A DNA stretch of 64,000 nucleotides, taken from positions 1,632,258 to 1,696,257 of the forward strand of contig JADKGY010000001.1 of the NCBI GenBank assembly GCA_016722045.1, given 5' to 3'. This document shows, piece after piece, positions 37,101 through 45,075 of the stretch. This DNA is from Candidatus Opimibacter skivensis (lineage in GTDB: Bacteria; Bacteroidota; Bacteroidia; Chitinophagales; Saprospiraceae). Under the pieces are notes generated by a model, which worked only from the letters and a program-made list of their open reading frames with translations, was not told the DNA's origin and made no database searches. Both the position numbers and the translations under genes were made by a program. Each line of letters opens with the position of its first letter. The stretch's first letter is position 1.

Positions 37101-38257
37101 GCAGCGTCATCATTTATAATGGTTCCTAAACCTGTAGGATCTGTAAGAATAATACCTACTGGTGCACCGGAAAGAACTACTGTAAAAGTTTCATTAGCTT
37201 CTACCACATTATCCTGGTTGACTAAGACGGTGACTGTTTGAGTGAGTGAACCACCAGAGGTGAACGTAATAGATCCACCACTTATGGCTGTGAAATCAGC
37301 CGGGCTCACTGCGGTTCCATCGGCAGTATTTACGGTAAGAGAGAATATATCTGCATTGTCACTACGCGTCACTGTGAACGTAAAAGATGTAGGAGCACCA
37401 CCTGTACCTTCGGCTATGGATACATCATTGATCGTGACGGAGGTAGGGGCTTTGAAGCCCATATCCAGTGAAAGATTTGTATTCGCGAGTGCATCACCAT
37501 CATTGATAGGTTCAGCATCGTAACCAACTGTGATCGCCTGGGAAGCAACACCAAATCCACTTACAGGATCGCCATTGTCATCATTATTGACATCATTGTC
37601 CGGATCAGGAGCTGCACCAACAGGACTGCTGATAAATGGAGACATTAAAACTCCATCATATAAGGGACCTCCAATGTTAAAATTCGAGGCTGCTGCTTCA
37701 ACGATATAATTACCTGGACATACCGGGTTGAATGTATATAGTCCACCACCTGCAGTGGTCACAGAGGTCAATGCAGCACCATCAGCAACGGTGAGGACGC
37801 CATCACCATTGTCGAGATAAAGACGAAGGAGTACGCCATTGATGCCTGTATCACTACCATCAAATATGCCATTCTTGTTTACGTCTTTGTACACAAGGTT
37901 ACCTATGGTCAAAGCACCGAAAGGTGTCAGTGTCGGATCGGAGGCACCTCCGAAAGCCGGATCATCGGTTTGAACCGTCGCAAAATTTGAGCCGGACACA
38001 TTGCTCTGATTAGAAATATTTGCAAGAGGCAGCGTACCTGTAGGACATGCACCTGCATTAACATCGACATCGTACGTGATGACGATGGTCTTGCCATTTG
38101 GCAATGTGAAGCCTGTCGGCGTAGGAAATGTCTGGGCTGCCAATTTAAAATTGCAGATAAGGAGCAAACCTATAATGCTCACCATCTGACTAAGTGTGTT
38201 AAATATATTCTCCATAAAATTAATTTTCAAGAAGTTAATGTGATGTGGATGTTTCAT
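34112..38257 (-). CDS. Giant adhesin, N-terminal fragment: signal peptide, SdrD_B-like, Calx-beta and GEVED domains
   Basis: 5' part of a gene that runs to 28413 (about 3283 codons when four single-base losses are repaired). ATG at 38257; Met15 (38215) would also give a signal peptide (MENIFNTLSQMVSIIGLLLI). Then an SdrD_B/Cna-B-like domain (IGNLVYKDVNKNGIFDGSDT), four Calx-beta repeats, a GEVED domain (DWGDAPTAAQSGF ... GEVEDYQVNI) and four more Calx-beta repeats, each with xxNEGxxG and VNGDLxVExNETF. Ends out of frame at TTLHLYK. Probable very long, Ca2+-stabilised surface adhesin, exported by T9SS through its distant C-terminal tail. No other frame break is seen in these 4.1 kb. Confidence 0.88.
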   Translation of the reverse strand: MKHPHHINFLKINFMENIFNTLSQMVSIIGLLLICNFKLAAQTFPTPTGFTLPNGKTIVITYDVDVNAGACPTGTLPLANISNQSNVSGSNFATVQTDDPAFGGASDPTLTPFGALTIGNLVYKDVNKNGIFDGSDTGINGVLLRLYLDNGDGVLTVADGAALTSVTTAGGGLYTFNPVCPGNYIVEAAASNFNIGGPLYDGVLMSPFISSPVGAAPDPDNDVNNDDNGDPVSGFGVASQAITVGYDAEPINDGDALANTNLSLDMGFKAPTSVTINDVSIAEGTGGAPTSFTFTVTRSDNADIFSLTVNTADGTAVSPADFTAISGGSITFTSGGSLTQTVTVLVNQDNVVEANETFTVVLSGAPVGIILTDPTGLGTIINDDAAVVTLTGTVSQNEGTGFVFTGTLNNAVQGGFSVAYTTNNGTATTADNDYTDNDGSLVFAGTAGETQTFTVLSTNDSKVELNETFTTGLGAVTGGPGSVTTTGSPQTGTILNDDQSIISIAPLSMNEGNAGPTIFNFTVTLSNAVDVGIGVPFGTMDGTAVDVFSGTGTDDYNANSGTLNFVGTANETQTLSVQVNGDLVVEPNETFTAILNSIITSGRNVIFTGGTPTLSAIGTIINDDAATVTLTPAGGVSHPEGDAGTTPFVFTVTANNAVQGGFTVNYTTNDGTATIADNDYLDNDGTSVFTGTAGESHTITVLGNGDLNIELNETFSVNLNSITGNPAGSTITIAGSPQIGTLAFDELDWGDAPTAAQSGFASSYPTTLAQNGARHTEATGSLHLGPTVDADLDGQPNATATGDGADEDGVTLPTFLITGTTANITVVSSGPGVIDAWMDWNRDGDWADVGEYILAGAVVATGSNPLSFSVPAGASVGTSYSRFRLSSAGIALPTGSILNGEVEDYQVNIIANQFSINSPSVVEGNAGTTPLTFTVTRTTNSTNDAVDYAVTGGTATSGSDYAPLAAGTLNFPSGGALSQTITVTVNGDLVVEDNETIIITLSNPVNGGLGTNPGTGTITNDDLANLTLSGGIAQNEGNAGTTSYTFTATLSNNVQGGFQVAYTTNNGTATTADNDYVDNDGTLTFTGTAGETKTITVLVNGDLKVELDETFTVALGAISATSATQAAAITTVGSPQTGTITNDDAAVVSITADVSQNEVLTPQAFSVTLSNPVDVAVTVLFNTSNGTAMTTDGDYFGIVNQTVTFAAGTTTTQIVNVTIFNDTKVENNEVYNVAIGTLAASGRNVTLGTTTRTGTILNDDTVNLTLSGGGSANEGNSGTNPRVFNVTLSAGVQSGLVDPNGHPRGTIQAVQGGFTVAYFTNDGTATTADNDYVDNDGTLTFNGDANETHQITVLVNGDLNIENNETFTVTIGAITTLHLYK

Positions 38258-38337
38258 TGTGCTATTTTCGATTTACGTTTTTTTATTTACGATTTTTTAT
38301 TTTTTTGCCTATTGCCTTTTGTTAGTTTTCCTTCACC

Positions 38338-41300
38338 TTAACTAGAAGGAGTTATAGTTGGATTAGTTGGCAAAACAGTGGTACATGTATTAAATGTGCC
38401 GCTTCCACCAAAACTTACTTCGCTGCCACCTGCACTTGTAGGCATATTACCTTTTATATTCCATGTGTTTTCTGCATTTGTATTAAATCCTTCCATAAAG
38501 AAAAATCCTGTGGCACTTGGGACCCGGGCCCGAAATGATGCTATTGAAGAAGGATTGCGGATAACTGTATTGTTAGCGACGTTAACGCAAATAGCATTGT
38601 TATCACCAGCATTAGAAGCGGAAATAATAAAAATTCCATAGGTGGATGTTGCACCTATAGTAACATTATTTCCGGTAACGGTTGCATTTAATGTTTTTGT
38701 GGCTCCACCCGCATTTGCGCTGGTCCTTCCAATACCTGTAAGATCTATACCTGCATCATCACTTCCGATGTTGACAACATTTGTTTTAACTTCTATTCTT
38801 CCTGATGCATCTTTATTCAGATTTGCGCGTATACCGGAGCCCACATTGCTACCTACATTGTTTAATACCTGCACAGGATTGTCATTGATGCGTCCATCAA
38901 TGGTAGCACTGACGTCTCCAAAAACATTCATTGCCGGACCATTTCGGGACCAAATCTTTGTGTTGTTGACAACGTTGAATTTTAAAGTAGAAGCATCATC
39001 CGCATCAAGATCAATTCCAATCATAGTTCCTGTTCCCGGATCGAATGTGCTGGTCGTAATGTCAACGTCGCTGGTTGCACTACCTGCATCAGTAGTACCA
39101 ACGGATTGAACATTGACGCCGTGTGTTCTAAGGCGGAGAAAACTACAGCTATTGACATTTACAATAGCACCCGGATGCACAGTTGTAGTGCCGGTCGTAA
39201 GCACCTGGAGCCCGCCCTGTCCGTTTCCGGAGCTTTGTGTATCTGAATAAGTAGTATTGTTTGTGTTTAGGAGAAGATTACCCGTTGTATTCTTTATTTC
39301 TACTGTGATCCCACCGGAGAATGTAAGATTGTCGTTATCTAATGTAAACGTTCCTGTCAAATCACGCATTTTAATAGCACCTTCTTCGCTCACCAGGTCA
39401 CTGCCGCCATTGACAAGTCCTGCATGATCAATGGTACTATTTGTAAACGTTAGATTACTTACCGAAATACCATTAATTCCTATTTCAGCAATCGTTCCTG
39501 TAATATTTAAGTTATCTAATGTCACCGTGCTTACTGTACTCAGATAAATACAGGCATTGCAACTTCCTGTAGCAATATCCTCACAAACACCTGCACCACC
39601 GGCATCTGTAGTGTTGGCATTAGTGAAATTCATATTTTTAAGAGAAATATTATTAGCAGAAATAAATTCTGCTCCTCTTGTAGTGATGTTTTGAATAGTA
39701 CCTCCGCTTCCATCGGTCGAACTTGTGCCCGTCACTGTAAGACCTCCTGCACCCGTTGTATTCAATACAATCCCATTAGATCCACCATTGGCAGAAATGC
39801 TTTGAAAATTTAACCCGTTTGCTCCAATCGTTGTGCTAGTAACATTCAGGGCGGTTCCGGATCCGGAAGAAATCGTATTCACAGCACCGCCATTTACCGT
39901 TACTGTAACGGTGCCACCACCTGCAGCATTAAATCCTGTCCCGCTTGTTGTAGTGATTACAAGACCTCCATTATTGATTGTAATTGTTGCTCCTGCATTA
40001 GAAGAAAGTGTTACACCAGAATTTGTTCCTGTATTTAAACTTTTTGATGCACCAGAAAATGTCTTTGTTCCTCCACCACAATTCTGCACTCTGATACCAG
40101 TTCCTGTCGAAGTTATATTTCCAGAAAACGTGACATTGTTACTATCATGATTATCAACATCAACTGCGAAACCTGAATTATCAGTTATTACTCCGCTTGA
40201 TGAAAAAGTAACAGATCCATTTAATATCATCACACCTGTTCCTGTTGGATTTGTAATTGTTCCGCCATTCACTGTAAAAGTTCCTGCGCAACTTGTCAGG
40301 TCAATACCATTTGTACCACCCGTTGATGACAGGTTACTGAATACGACATTCATTGTTGCACCACTTCCATTGCTTGCATCAAATCCGCCACCCGTTGTAT
40401 TATTAATTGCGACTTCACTGATTACCAGATTGCCTACGGTAAGTGTAGTTGTGTTATCCATACCAAAATCAAAACATGCACCTACATTAAAACCACGTAG
40501 ACTATTGCCAGATGCGAGAGTGACGCCATCACCTGATGCAGTATTTGTGATGATCGGGGGTGTGCCATTGATCGCTGGTAATACCGCACTATTCGGAGCA
40601 AGACTGAATGGAAGAACATTTACAAGGTTTGCACCTCCTGTATGGCCTGTCCCGAATACAATTTGATTGTCTTTCAATACAATTCCTCCGTTATAATTTG
40701 TGCCAGTGTTTTTAATAAAAATAAGCTGGCCTGCTAATGGTCCTGAAGATCCATTGAAGTCACCTAATGTTTTGAATGGATTTGCCAATGTCCCCGTTCC
40801 GCCTGAACCACCTCCTGTATTGTCTACAAACCAGATCATATTGCTCACTGTAATGGTCACCGTCCCCGCATCAGTCAGCGGAACCGGCAGGCCGACCGGG
40901 TCGCTGTCCGTGAGCGTATACGAATAGGTGTCCGCACCTGTGAATCCTGCAGCCGGATTATAAGTGAAACCGCCGTCTGCTGCTATGGTGATTGAGCCTC
41001 CTCCGGTTGTAGCGAAGGTACCGGCTACGATAGTCAGTCCGGGGATATTATCATCAAAATCATTTGCTTTCAGGCCGCTTCCCGCAGCAACGGAAATGCC
41101 TACATTACCAGTCGAGGTGTATGAATCATTTATGGCCAATGGAGAAGATTTAAAAGATCCAGGTACCAGGGTGGTTCTTCCATCCAGTACAGCATTTAAC
41201 TGGACCAGGGTCGCTGGTGCACCACCTGTGTTTTGAATGGTGACAGTGTATCGTATACGATCATTCGGATCGGCAGAACCGGGGGTGCCGTTGTCGATAG

Positions 41301-41394
41301 TGATGACATCGGTTTGCGTGGGGTTGGGTATCGTTTGGGCGGATATCCTCAGGGCGCAAATAAGGAGTCCAACGATGAGAAATGGGGTCTTCAT
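38338..41394 (-). CDS. Large secreted beta-helix protein with N-terminal cadherin-like module (paralog a)
   Basis: 1018 residues from the ATG at 41394 (MKTPFLIVGLLICALRISAQ); the frame extends to 41595 through heptamer repeat DNA and that part is not coding. Order: signal peptide; DUF11-like module (TIDNGTPGSADPNDRIRYTV ... LVPGSFKSSPLAIND); VCBS/cadherin-like module (LKANDFDDNIPGLT ... GFTGADTYSYTLTDSD); then from IWFVDNTGGGSGG a long right-handed parallel beta-helix of G/N/T-rich rungs. No T9SS tail: the protein simply stops at TNPTITPSS. Close paralog of 49532-52480. Adjacent to the giant adhesin (80 bp). Role: surface or matrix protein (inference). Confidence 0.82.
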   Translation of the reverse strand: MKTPFLIVGLLICALRISAQTIPNPTQTDVITIDNGTPGSADPNDRIRYTVTIQNTGGAPATLVQLNAVLDGRTTLVPGSFKSSPLAINDSYTSTGNVGISVAAGSGLKANDFDDNIPGLTIVAGTFATTGGGSITIAADGGFTYNPAAGFTGADTYSYTLTDSDPVGLPVPLTDAGTVTITVSNMIWFVDNTGGGSGGTGTLANPFKTLGDFNGSSGPLAGQLIFIKNTGTNYNGGIVLKDNQIVFGTGHTGGANLVNVLPFSLAPNSAVLPAINGTPPIITNTASGDGVTLASGNSLRGFNVGACFDFGMDNTTTLTVGNLVISEVAINNTTGGGFDASNGSGATMNVVFSNLSSTGGTNGIDLTSCAGTFTVNGGTITNPTGTGVMILNGSVTFSSSGVITDNSGFAVDVDNHDSNNVTFSGNITSTGTGIRVQNCGGGTKTFSGASKSLNTGTNSGVTLSSNAGATITINNGGLVITTTSGTGFNAAGGGTVTVTVNGGAVNTISSGSGTALNVTSTTIGANGLNFQSISANGGSNGIVLNTTGAGGLTVTGTSSTDGSGGTIQNITTRGAEFISANNISLKNMNFTNANTTDAGGAGVCEDIATGSCNACIYLSTVSTVTLDNLNITGTIAEIGINGISVSNLTFTNSTIDHAGLVNGGSDLVSEEGAIKMRDLTGTFTLDNDNLTFSGGITVEIKNTTGNLLLNTNNTTYSDTQSSGNGQGGLQVLTTGTTTVHPGAIVNVNSCSFLRLRTHGVNVQSVGTTDAGSATSDVDITTSTFDPGTGTMIGIDLDADDASTLKFNVVNNTKIWSRNGPAMNVFGDVSATIDGRINDNPVQVLNNVGSNVGSGIRANLNKDASGRIEVKTNVVNIGSDDAGIDLTGIGRTSANAGGATKTLNATVTGNNVTIGATSTYGIFIISASNAGDNNAICVNVANNTVIRNPSSIASFRARVPSATGFFFMEGFNTNAENTWNIKGNMPTSAGGSEVSFGGSGTFNTCTTVLPTNPTITPSS

Positions 41395-41427
41395 CTCAGT
41401 CATTAGTTTGGGCCTGAAAGTACGGAA

Positions 41428-41585
41428 AAGTGACGAGTAACGAGTAACGAATGACGATATCAAGTAACGAATAACGAGTGACGAGTAACGAGTGACAAGT
41501 AACGAATAACGAGTAACGAATGACGAGTACCAAGTAACGAGTACCTGGCAATGAGTAACTAGTAAAAAGTAACGAATGACGAATG
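41428..41585. repeat. Heptanucleotide repeat (TAACGAG)
   Basis: About twenty units of TAACGAG/TAACGAA/TGACGAG, period 7 with a few slips, upstream of paralog a. Confidence 0.9.
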
Positions 41586-41596
41586 AAGAACTCAAT

Positions 41597-41648
41597 TTTT
41601 GATTTTTGATTTTTGATTTTTGATTTTTGATTTTTGATTTTTGATTTT
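41597..41648. repeat. Heptanucleotide repeat (GATTTTT)
   Basis: Seven near-perfect GATTTTT units directly beside the TAACGAG array. Confidence 0.92.
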
Positions 41649-41700
41649 AATTCATCTCGTAATCTGTGTAATCTGTGGTGCTTATTGTTTTTCTGGTAAC

Positions 41701-41767
41701 TCACCCCCTTCCCCTCTCTTATGCATTGTTATTCCATACGAAATTGATTTTGCTGAGAGAGGGGTGA
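41701..41767 (+). repeat. MITE-like stem-loop repeat R2, copy A
   Basis: TCACCCCC..CCCTCTCTTA at one end and GAGAGAGGGGTGA at the other, middle part CCATACGAAATTGATTTTG. Differs from copy B at 44482 by one base over the 67 bp; both have GTAAC just outside. Confidence 0.85.
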
Positions 41768-41775
41768 TTTGATTA

Positions 41776-41842
41776 TTGGCTATTGTTTTATTTGTTTTAT
41801 TTGTTTTGTCTATTGCTTATTGTTTATTGCCTATTGTTTATC
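41776..41842. repeat. Short tandem repeats (ATTTGTTTT; TATTGCC)
   Basis: A 9-bp ATTTGTTTT run followed by TATTGCT-TATTGTT-TATTGCC-TATTGTT with period 7. Ends some 15 bp from the stop of the gene at 41857. Confidence 0.8.
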
Positions 41843-41856
41843 CTTCGCCTCAGCCT

Positions 41857-44067
41857 TTATTGCACATGTATTTTCACTGTCGCCGAATTTGTCTGTGCAT
41901 CAGAATCGGTGATGACATACGTGAATGTATCATTCCCAGTAAATCCATTTGGTGGTGTATATGTAAAAGATCCGTTCGCATTACCTGCTATTGTTCCACC
42001 TTGTGTGCTTGTCACCGGGAATGTCGTAACTGTCAGCCCAGGGATGTTATTATCAAAATCATTTGCCAGCAGACCGGTTCCAACTGGAACAGTCAACATT
42101 GTATTAAGTGTTGTTGCATATAGATCATTGACAGCGACAGGTGTTGATTTGAAAGAACCGGCTACGAATGTCACTTTGGGATCATTGTTGGCTGTCATTT
42201 GCACACCATCATAATCTGCAGTTTGTGCATTTGTGATGGTCGCTGTCAATTTAATCTTGTCACCAGGATCTGCCGTACCAGGTGTCCCATTGTCAATTGT
42301 GATCGCATCAACAAGTGTTGCTCCGGGAATGCAATTGGCGATGGATACAGGAAATGTTTTAGTATCAGGGCAAGTCCCTGTATTCACATAAGTCACAGTA
42401 TATGGACCACCTGCAGTGCTGGCTGAAACATCGATGAGTCCGGATGCTGCATTAATACTTAAGGCTCCGGGTGCACTAAATGTACCGCCTGTGTTTCCAT
42501 AGATAAGAGGTAGTGGATCTATACCAAGTTTGCAATATCCATCTTTGGCATATGCGAAAGAAGCGCTCTGGGCGGGATTTACTGTAATTGTGCCCGTGGC
42601 ATTTACATTGCCACAACCTCCTGTAAGCGGGATGCTATAGTTAAAAGTGCCGGACGCTGTTGGTGTACCACTGATGGTGATGGTATTGGATGCAAAATTA
42701 GCCATAACTCCTGCTGGTAAACCTGTAGGGGCACCAATGCCCGTAGCACCCGTAGTGGCATGTGTAATATTGGTTAATGGTGTATTACTGCACAATGTAG
42801 GTGTGGAAGAGGCTACACCTGCTGTATTATTTGCCTTTACTGTTATTGTTCCCGTGGCATTTACATTGCCACATCCGCCTGTAAGAGGGATACTATAGTT
42901 AAACGTGCCAGATGCAGTTGGCGTACCACTGATAGTGATGGTATTGGCTGCAAAATTAGCCATAACTCCTGCCGGCAAACCTACCGGGGCGCCAATGCCC
43001 GTAGCACCTGTAGTGGCATGAGTAATATTGGGCAATAGTGTATTGATACATAATATCGGCGTAGAAGAAGGTGCACTGGCAGTATTAGTTGGTAAAACAG
43101 TATAAGTACAAAGACTGCTCGAGGTGCCTACGGGAAAAACAGTATTGCTGTACGTCCAGTTTGAAACATTATATATGGACGCTGCAAGTGATGCGACCGA
43201 ACAAGCGGGAGTACCGGTACAATTGAATTTTCCATTATCGGGTTCAACCGTTCCTGGTACTGGCGAGGTTGGATAAGGTAAAGGTCCCGGTGACATCAGA
43301 AAGCATGTTGATCCGTTTACCAAACCCGGCGGTATGCTGCTTTCGTTTTGAACATTCGGCGTTATATCCCATGCTGCATAACTGGTAGGTACTCCAACAT
43401 TTGTTGGCCGGACATTTGCAAGTATGGCAGTAATAAATCTTCTTGTAGCATCATCGTAATTAGTTGCGGGGCCAGCCGGTGGGCCAGTTTGAAAAACCAA
43501 AATATTACCGCCAGCCTGATAAAGGCTCATACCATCAGTAAAGCCATTGGGCTGAGGAAGGGCGGTAGGAACGATAGGTGTTTCGTTGGTTATAGTACCA
43601 AGCGGAACAGTTCCGCTTTCATCAGAATAGGCAAACCACTGAAAATATTCGGAGCCCGGAGGCAATTCATCATGATATTTGTTTATAAAAAAAACTTCTT
43701 TTCCCTGTATAATACCTCCGGCTGGTACAATCCATTTGATTACAGCTTCGCTACCTATACCAAAGGTAAATGGCGGATAAGCTTCATCCAGCCAGATATT
43801 ATTTGGACCATCCCAGCCACGGCTGGTAATATAAATTACTGTACCCGCTGCAAGCCCGCCGGACTTAAGCACCACAATAGAGAACCGGTCATCAAATTCC
43901 AGTAATGCTGGGTTAAAGGTATTTGTTGGGTCAGTATCTGCCTGGTAACTCACAATGGCTATATCACCTGCAGCCAGATTATTTTGCGCTTTCAGCGAAG
44001 CTTTTAAAGTAAATACTAAAAAAACAGATAACAATAATTTGCCTACACGATTGAATAAATAACTCAT
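41857..44067 (-). CDS. Large secreted modular protein with C-terminal cadherin-like module (paralog b)
   Basis: 736 residues. Signal peptide (LFNRVGKLLLSVFLVFTLKA). A domain of ~270 residues (AAGDIAIVSYQADTDP ... VNGSTCFLMSP) resembles the N-terminal region of Bacteroidota lamin-tail/choice-of-anchor-like proteins (weak). Two almost identical ~85-residue immunoglobulin-like repeats follow (NITHATTGATGIGAP ... TFNYSIPLTGGCGNVNATG). The C-terminal ~190 residues are the same DUF11-like plus VCBS/cadherin-like pair that opens paralogs a and d. It ends in KIHVQ with no T9SS tail, exactly as paralog c does. Confidence 0.8.
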   Translation of the reverse strand: MSYLFNRVGKLLLSVFLVFTLKASLKAQNNLAAGDIAIVSYQADTDPTNTFNPALLEFDDRFSIVVLKSGGLAAGTVIYITSRGWDGPNNIWLDEAYPPFTFGIGSEAVIKWIVPAGGIIQGKEVFFINKYHDELPPGSEYFQWFAYSDESGTVPLGTITNETPIVPTALPQPNGFTDGMSLYQAGGNILVFQTGPPAGPATNYDDATRRFITAILANVRPTNVGVPTSYAAWDITPNVQNESSIPPGLVNGSTCFLMSPGPLPYPTSPVPGTVEPDNGKFNCTGTPACSVASLAASIYNVSNWTYSNTVFPVGTSSSLCTYTVLPTNTASAPSSTPILCINTLLPNITHATTGATGIGAPVGLPAGVMANFAANTITISGTPTASGTFNYSIPLTGGCGNVNATGTITVKANNTAGVASSTPTLCSNTPLTNITHATTGATGIGAPTGLPAGVMANFASNTITISGTPTASGTFNYSIPLTGGCGNVNATGTITVNPAQSASFAYAKDGYCKLGIDPLPLIYGNTGGTFSAPGALSINAASGLIDVSASTAGGPYTVTYVNTGTCPDTKTFPVSIANCIPGATLVDAITIDNGTPGTADPGDKIKLTATITNAQTADYDGVQMTANNDPKVTFVAGSFKSTPVAVNDLYATTLNTMLTVPVGTGLLANDFDNNIPGLTVTTFPVTSTQGGTIAGNANGSFTYTPPNGFTGNDTFTYVITDSDAQTNSATVKIHVQ

Positions 44068-44335
44068 ACAGCGGTTTTTAGTTTTGGGCTTATCAGGTCC
44101 GAAAGAATAGAAATGATCCTGAGATTTGCCATCTTCTCAAGGTTGAAATTCCTTAAATCTACCGCTCTTTTTTGTATCTGCTTCGTCATGTTTTTCATCA
44201 AATTGTCGCACTTACGCTTATTCCATAGAAGACCAATACGGACATTAATTTTTGGAACATCTATTTGATTTATAGTTTATTTGTTTATTGATTTATTGCT
44301 TAAGCCCCTTCAAAATTTCTGAGAAATTTCTATTT

Positions 44336-44428
44336 CGCAAATCAGAAATTTGCTGACACTCCGACGTAGTTACAAACTACGCCGAACCGTACTCGATTAA
44401 TAAATTGACTTTGTCAATTTATTAATTA
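44336..44428 (+). repeat. Three-hairpin intergenic repeat R1, copy 3
   Basis: Stem 1 GCAAAT/ATTTGC, TGACACTCCGA linker, stem 2 CGTAGTT/AACTACG, GAACCGT box, stem 3 ATTAATAAATTGAC/TCAATTTATTAAT. In the 498-bp gap between paralog b and the toxin gene; R2 copy B is 54 bp further on. Confidence 0.78.
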
Positions 44429-44481
44429 AATGGTTTCAACTTTTCCTTCGCCTCAGCCTTTGCCTTAGCCTTTGTTGTAAC

Positions 44482-44548
44482 TCACCCCCTTCCCCTCTCT
44501 TATGAATTGTTATTCCATACGAAATTGATTTTGCTGAGAGAGGGGTGA
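44482..44548 (+). repeat. MITE-like stem-loop repeat R2, copy B
   Basis: One base different from copy A (41701). Ends 18 bp before the toxin stop codon, and its stem could end the toxin-antitoxin transcript. Confidence 0.85.
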
Positions 44549-44565
44549 TTGATTATTGCCTATTG

Positions 44566-44865
44566 TTATTCAATTTTTCGCGTAGTAAGATCTCTGGAGG
44601 AATGATGGATTGTCAATATAGCTACTTCATGATCATTCATCACTTTGTAAATGATTCTATAGTTTCCTTCAATCAATTCTCTGATTGTTGGAATTCCTAT
44701 TTCTTCAACTTGTCTTCCGATGTATTTAGAGGTCTTTAATTTCATTGTTTTTTGACGTATTCGAATTACTTGTCTTTTAGCATAGAGTTTTGAATCATTG
44801 GAAATATAATCATATATTTCCTTGAGTTCACTGGATGCTAACTCTGTCCAAATCAGGCGAACCAT
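44566..44865 (-). CDS. Type II toxin, ParE/RelE superfamily
   Basis: 99 residues. ParE/RelE fold pattern: an N-terminal VRLIWTELASSELKEIYDYI helix-hairpin, central RxxxxxxVGRxVEE-like segment (SKYIGRQVEEIG), then ELIEGNYRIIYKV and the C-terminal strand VAILTIHHSSRDL, which carries the usual Ar(g)/His active-side residues. Likely inhibits DNA gyrase (ParE-like) or cleaves mRNA (RelE-like); sequence alone does not decide. Overlaps the antitoxin by 13 nt, so translationally coupled. Sits between two giant paralogs. Confidence 0.88.
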   Translation of the reverse strand: MVRLIWTELASSELKEIYDYISNDSKLYAKRQVIRIRQKTMKLKTSKYIGRQVEEIGIPTIRELIEGNYRIIYKVMNDHEVAILTIHHSSRDLTTRKIE

Positions 44866-45035
44866 TTTTGCATTCTTTTATCTAACTCAGCTTCGGAAAC
44901 AGTTCTTCCCTCCTCAATATCCTTTAACCCCAGATTAACCTTTTCAACTATAAGCAGTCTTTCAATGAGCTCATCTAACGTAAACTCATCGGGCAACTCC
45001 TTGATTTGCTTATTTACGACTTCTTTGGTTAACAT
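44853..45035 (-). CDS. Type II antitoxin partner
   Basis: 60 residues, acidic and helical (KELPDEFTLDELIERLLIVEKVNLGLKDIEEGRTVSEAELDKRMQKWF). The LxxIEEGRxxSxxExxxRMxKW end is typical of small antitoxins encoded before ParE/RelE toxins. Would bind and neutralise the toxin and repress the shared promoter upstream of 45035. Only 40 bp separate it from the end of paralog c. Confidence 0.85.
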   Translation of the reverse strand: MLTKEVVNKQIKELPDEFTLDELIERLLIVEKVNLGLKDIEEGRTVSEAELDKRMQKWFA

Positions 45036-45075
45036 ATATTAGATTTTTGATTTTTTTGCTAATTGCTATTTGTTT

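Noticed and set aside
41395..41595. N-terminal extension of paralog a
   Set aside because: Encoded by the TAACGAG heptamer array; the true start gives a proper signal peptide at 41394.
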